64,000 nt of DNA, taken from contig NZ_CP022437.1 in NCBI RefSeq assembly GCF_002224365.1, positions 3,782,001-3,846,000 of the forward strand, written 5' to 3'. The DNA comes from Virgibacillus necropolis. Lineage in GTDB: Bacteria > Bacillota > Bacilli > Bacillales > Amphibacillaceae. Positions 62,119 through 64,000 of this stretch are shown here, piece after piece. Position numbers and translations under genes: made by a program. How positions within the stretch are numbered: position 1 is the stretch's first letter; each line of letters begins with the position of its first letter. The notes under the pieces are model-generated. The model saw only the letters and a list, made by a program, of their open reading frames with translations, searched no databases and was not told the origin of the DNA.

Positions 62119-62991
62119 GCTATCATTCTTATTTCTTTTTGGGGAGTAATTCACCAAAAATATGCCTGCTAATATTAGAACTCCTCCTACCAATGTTGAG
62201 ATATGTAGTTGTTCATTCAGCAAAAACCAACCAAAGACAACCCCAAACAAAGGAGCGAGAAACAAAAAGGCACTTACCTTCCCTGGATCTTCTTTCTTCA
62301 GGAGGAAAAACCAAATGGCGAATTGAACAATGGAAGCCATAACTGCTAGCCATACTATTATAAAAATTGATACTGGAGTAAACACTATGTGAGCTTGTTC
62401 TAATAATACACTACCTAACAATAATAAGATTCCTCCAAAAAGCATTTGGTAAGCAGTTAAAACCCAAGTGTCAAAAGAAGAACCCCATTTTTTTAAAACC
62501 AATGTAGCAATAGCCCAAGAGACTGCACTCAATAGACCCAAAAGAGTCCCCGATTCCTGAATATCCAAGCTAGCACCTAATGTGATAAAAACACCTAGAA
62601 AGCCGGCTAGAACACCTAACCACTGAATCCAACGATATTTCATCCCCATAAAAAAAGTTCCAAAAATAACTACAATCAAAGGATTGGTAAATGTCAAAAT
62701 AGACGACTCCCCCGCAGTAATCGTACGTAAACTTAGAAATATAGGGCCCATAACCAAAGTGGTTTGAAAAATGCCAACAACCCCGATTTTGAGCCATTCA
62801 GTTAGTCCCCTAGGATGATTTCGTTTTAATAATAAAACAATTAAGGCCATCAGTAAACCCGCTAGCGTAAAACGTATTCCGACTAGTAACAAAGGTGAAA
62901 TATAGTTCAATCCTATTTTACCAACTGCAAATGAAGAACCCATTAAACCTGTTGTAGTCACTACTAAAAGAGCAAACAATATTTTATTCAA
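62110..62991 (-). CDS. EamA/DMT family transporter
   Basis: A 293-residue drug/metabolite transporter with ten membrane helices in two EamA repeats. TTGLMGSSFAVGKIGLNYIS opens the first and LLGLLSAVSWAIATLVLKKW the second. Such proteins export metabolites or toxic compounds; the substrate is unknown. The start is a TTG at 62991 behind AAGGAGTTC. Confidence 0.88.
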   Translation of the reverse strand: MNKILFALLVVTTTGLMGSSFAVGKIGLNYISPLLLVGIRFTLAGLLMALIVLLLKRNHPRGLTEWLKIGVVGIFQTTLVMGPIFLSLRTITAGESSILTFTNPLIVVIFGTFFMGMKYRWIQWLGVLAGFLGVFITLGASLDIQESGTLLGLLSAVSWAIATLVLKKWGSSFDTWVLTAYQMLFGGILLLLGSVLLEQAHIVFTPVSIFIIVWLAVMASIVQFAIWFFLLKKEDPGKVSAFLFLAPLFGVVFGWFLLNEQLHISTLVGGVLILAGIFLVNYSPKRNKNDSIS

Positions 62992-63176
62992 GATCCTAGA
63001 ACTCCTTCTGTTCAGCGTTATGCGTTATTTTTAACTAGCCATTTTAGAGTTATCAAAAAACCCTTTTACTTACCATTTTAAAATTAAACAATCTATCCTT
63101 TATAATAACTTCCTTTTTCAGTTTTGTGCAATGACACTTTTAATGTACATGATTGATCTATTCTCTTTCGAAAAAC

Positions 63177-63212
63177 AAAAAAGACTCACCATTTTTGGAA
63201 AGTCTTTTAAAA
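63177..63212. terminator. Hairpin terminator in the 3' intergenic region
   Basis: AAAAAGACT and AGTCTTTT form a short stem with A/T tracts on both sides. It could stop leftward transcription coming from the decayed gene further right. Confidence 0.55.
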
Positions 63213-63328
63213 ATTCTTGGTTCATTAATATTTTTTAATACCAGTGGCCGGGGTCAAATATAGCTTTTAAAGGTTGATATATCAATATTGGCTAAACATT
63301 ATGTGTAAAATAAGTGTAAAAATCCGTG

Positions 63329-64000
63329 TTAATTAGAAATACACCTTAGAGAAAAGTTTTCTAGAATAACAAGGCCACCAAATGTTCCATCGATATCTCC
63401 TGATGAAGTATAAATTAGGATTCCACACTCCTTATCATTTATATAAAAGGCGCTTACGTATTGAAGTAGAATTATAACAACAAGTAAGGAGTTCAACAAT
63501 TATAATATGGGACAAGGTATGAATTAAAACATTCCTAGGTTTAAGAATCGCTTCATTAAATTTTATCTTATTTTTTCTATCCCTTGTAATTAGTCTATTA
63601 AAATAAATCATTACATCATACCTTTGCTCCCAAGTTCTAAGTTTCTCTATACTTAACGTGAAGAAAATTCCTTCTCCATAAACTTTATAAGCCGGTAACC
63701 AATTATTCCCTATTGAATCAGTATTTTTAAATAATATTTTTTTCCCTTTGTCTATTTTACTTCTACTGGATTCATCATCATTTGTAGTAAGTCATTGAAT
63801 CCAGTTAAGGCAATGGTCTCTTTTAACTTAGTCACTCTATTAATAAAAGTGAATCGGAATGCTACACCGTTGTCCTTAGCATCATTATAATCCTATTCTT
63901 TTCTTACCTTTAAATTTCGAGTATCACTTTATTGACTAAAATTCCAAAGTCCCTTTTCCCCAATTCTTTTCCAGTATTTTTAGAGTATATTTTTTCTTGG
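63329..64000 (-). pseudogene. Decayed DUF1998/DrmB-type gene (DISARM family), C-terminal part
   Basis: No single frame is open, but three frames in succession give family-like sequence. From the window edge inward: NGVAFRFTFINRVTKLKETI then ALTGF (to about 63790); after a shift SIGNNWLPAYKVYGEGIFFT and VLIHTLSHIIIVELLTCC (to a TGA at 63435); after another shift CGILIYTSSGDIDGTFGGLV, ending at a TAA at 63329. LREV-ALxGF, WLPA-GEGIF, LLHTLxH and ILIYTxxxDxxGTLGGLV are landmarks of DrmB and other DUF1998 proteins. A TAG at 63893-63895 interrupts the first block. The gene is dead and also truncated after GGLV. Confidence 0.65.

Overview
The window looks like the chromosome of a low-GC Gram-positive bacterium of the family Bacillaceae, probably a halotolerant relative of Oceanobacillus, Virgibacillus or Lentibacillus. 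The evidence is AT-rich DNA, strong GGAGG-type ribosome binding sites with frequent GTG and TTG starts, Bacillus-type S-box and TPP riboswitches, cre-like sites, GC-rich interspersed repeats of a kind I associate with Bacillaceae, and gene sets with Bacillus subtilis counterparts (lytST, the yln siroheme genes, yitJ, alaR-alaT, yhfW, ypsA, yczE). I saw no rRNA or tRNA genes. The genus is an inference.

Layout. 0.2-8 kb is a housekeeping and accessory mix: a methyltransferase, a coiled-coil protein, GNAT acetyltransferases, a PutP proline symporter, small membrane proteins, a lipoprotein, a frameshifted DUF1697 gene and four tandem 52-bp hairpin repeats. 8-12.2 kb is a CstA transporter with a LytS/LytT two-component system, probably a pyruvate sensing and uptake module. 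12.2-25.2 kb is accessory: a guanylate kinase/ParB-like fusion, an MFS exporter with a convergent AraC regulator, several decayed genes, a 322-bp element with terminal inverted repeats, an ABC exporter and an AbrB/Doc toxin-antitoxin pair. 25.3-28.4 kb is a TPP-riboswitch-controlled thiamine-precursor ABC transporter. 28.4-30.8 kb holds mscL, a rhodanese-like protein lacking its cysteine, a HIT protein and a cold-shock gene.

30.9-48.2 kb is the sulfur core. Two S-box riboswitches sit back to back at 42.2-42.7 kb. Leftward runs cysH-cysJ-cysI-sumT-sirB-sirC-hemD-sat-SLC13 permease-cysC, which covers sulfate uptake, activation, reduction to sulfide and siroheme synthesis. Rightward runs metI-yitJ-metE, which covers homocysteine and methionine synthesis. 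Low SAM should switch both on together. A degenerate partial copy of cysH lies between cysJ and cysH.

Immediately after metE (48.2-50.1 kb) is a tnpA-less IS200/IS605-type element with a large TnpB-like protein, matching hairpins at both ends, and a stem overlapping the tnpB stop codon that could belong to a guide RNA. The TnpB lacks the usual RuvC-III aspartate and the zinc finger. Next come alaR-alaT, a 145-bp repeat with terminal inverted repeats, gapN, a 48-bp perfect palindrome, ppaC, an FAD oxidoreductase-Rieske fusion, a structured 260-bp repeat, a second FAD oxidoreductase, a SulP transporter with a universal stress protein, a YczE-like membrane protein and a DMT exporter.

The last 670 bases have no intact gene, but reading across frames on the minus strand recovers the C-terminal part of a DUF1998/DrmB-type protein (DISARM defence family) broken by frameshifts and stops. 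The strongest candidates for something unusual are the atypical TnpB locus, the kinase/ParB-like fusion, the decayed drmB and the dense set of interspersed and tandem repeats.
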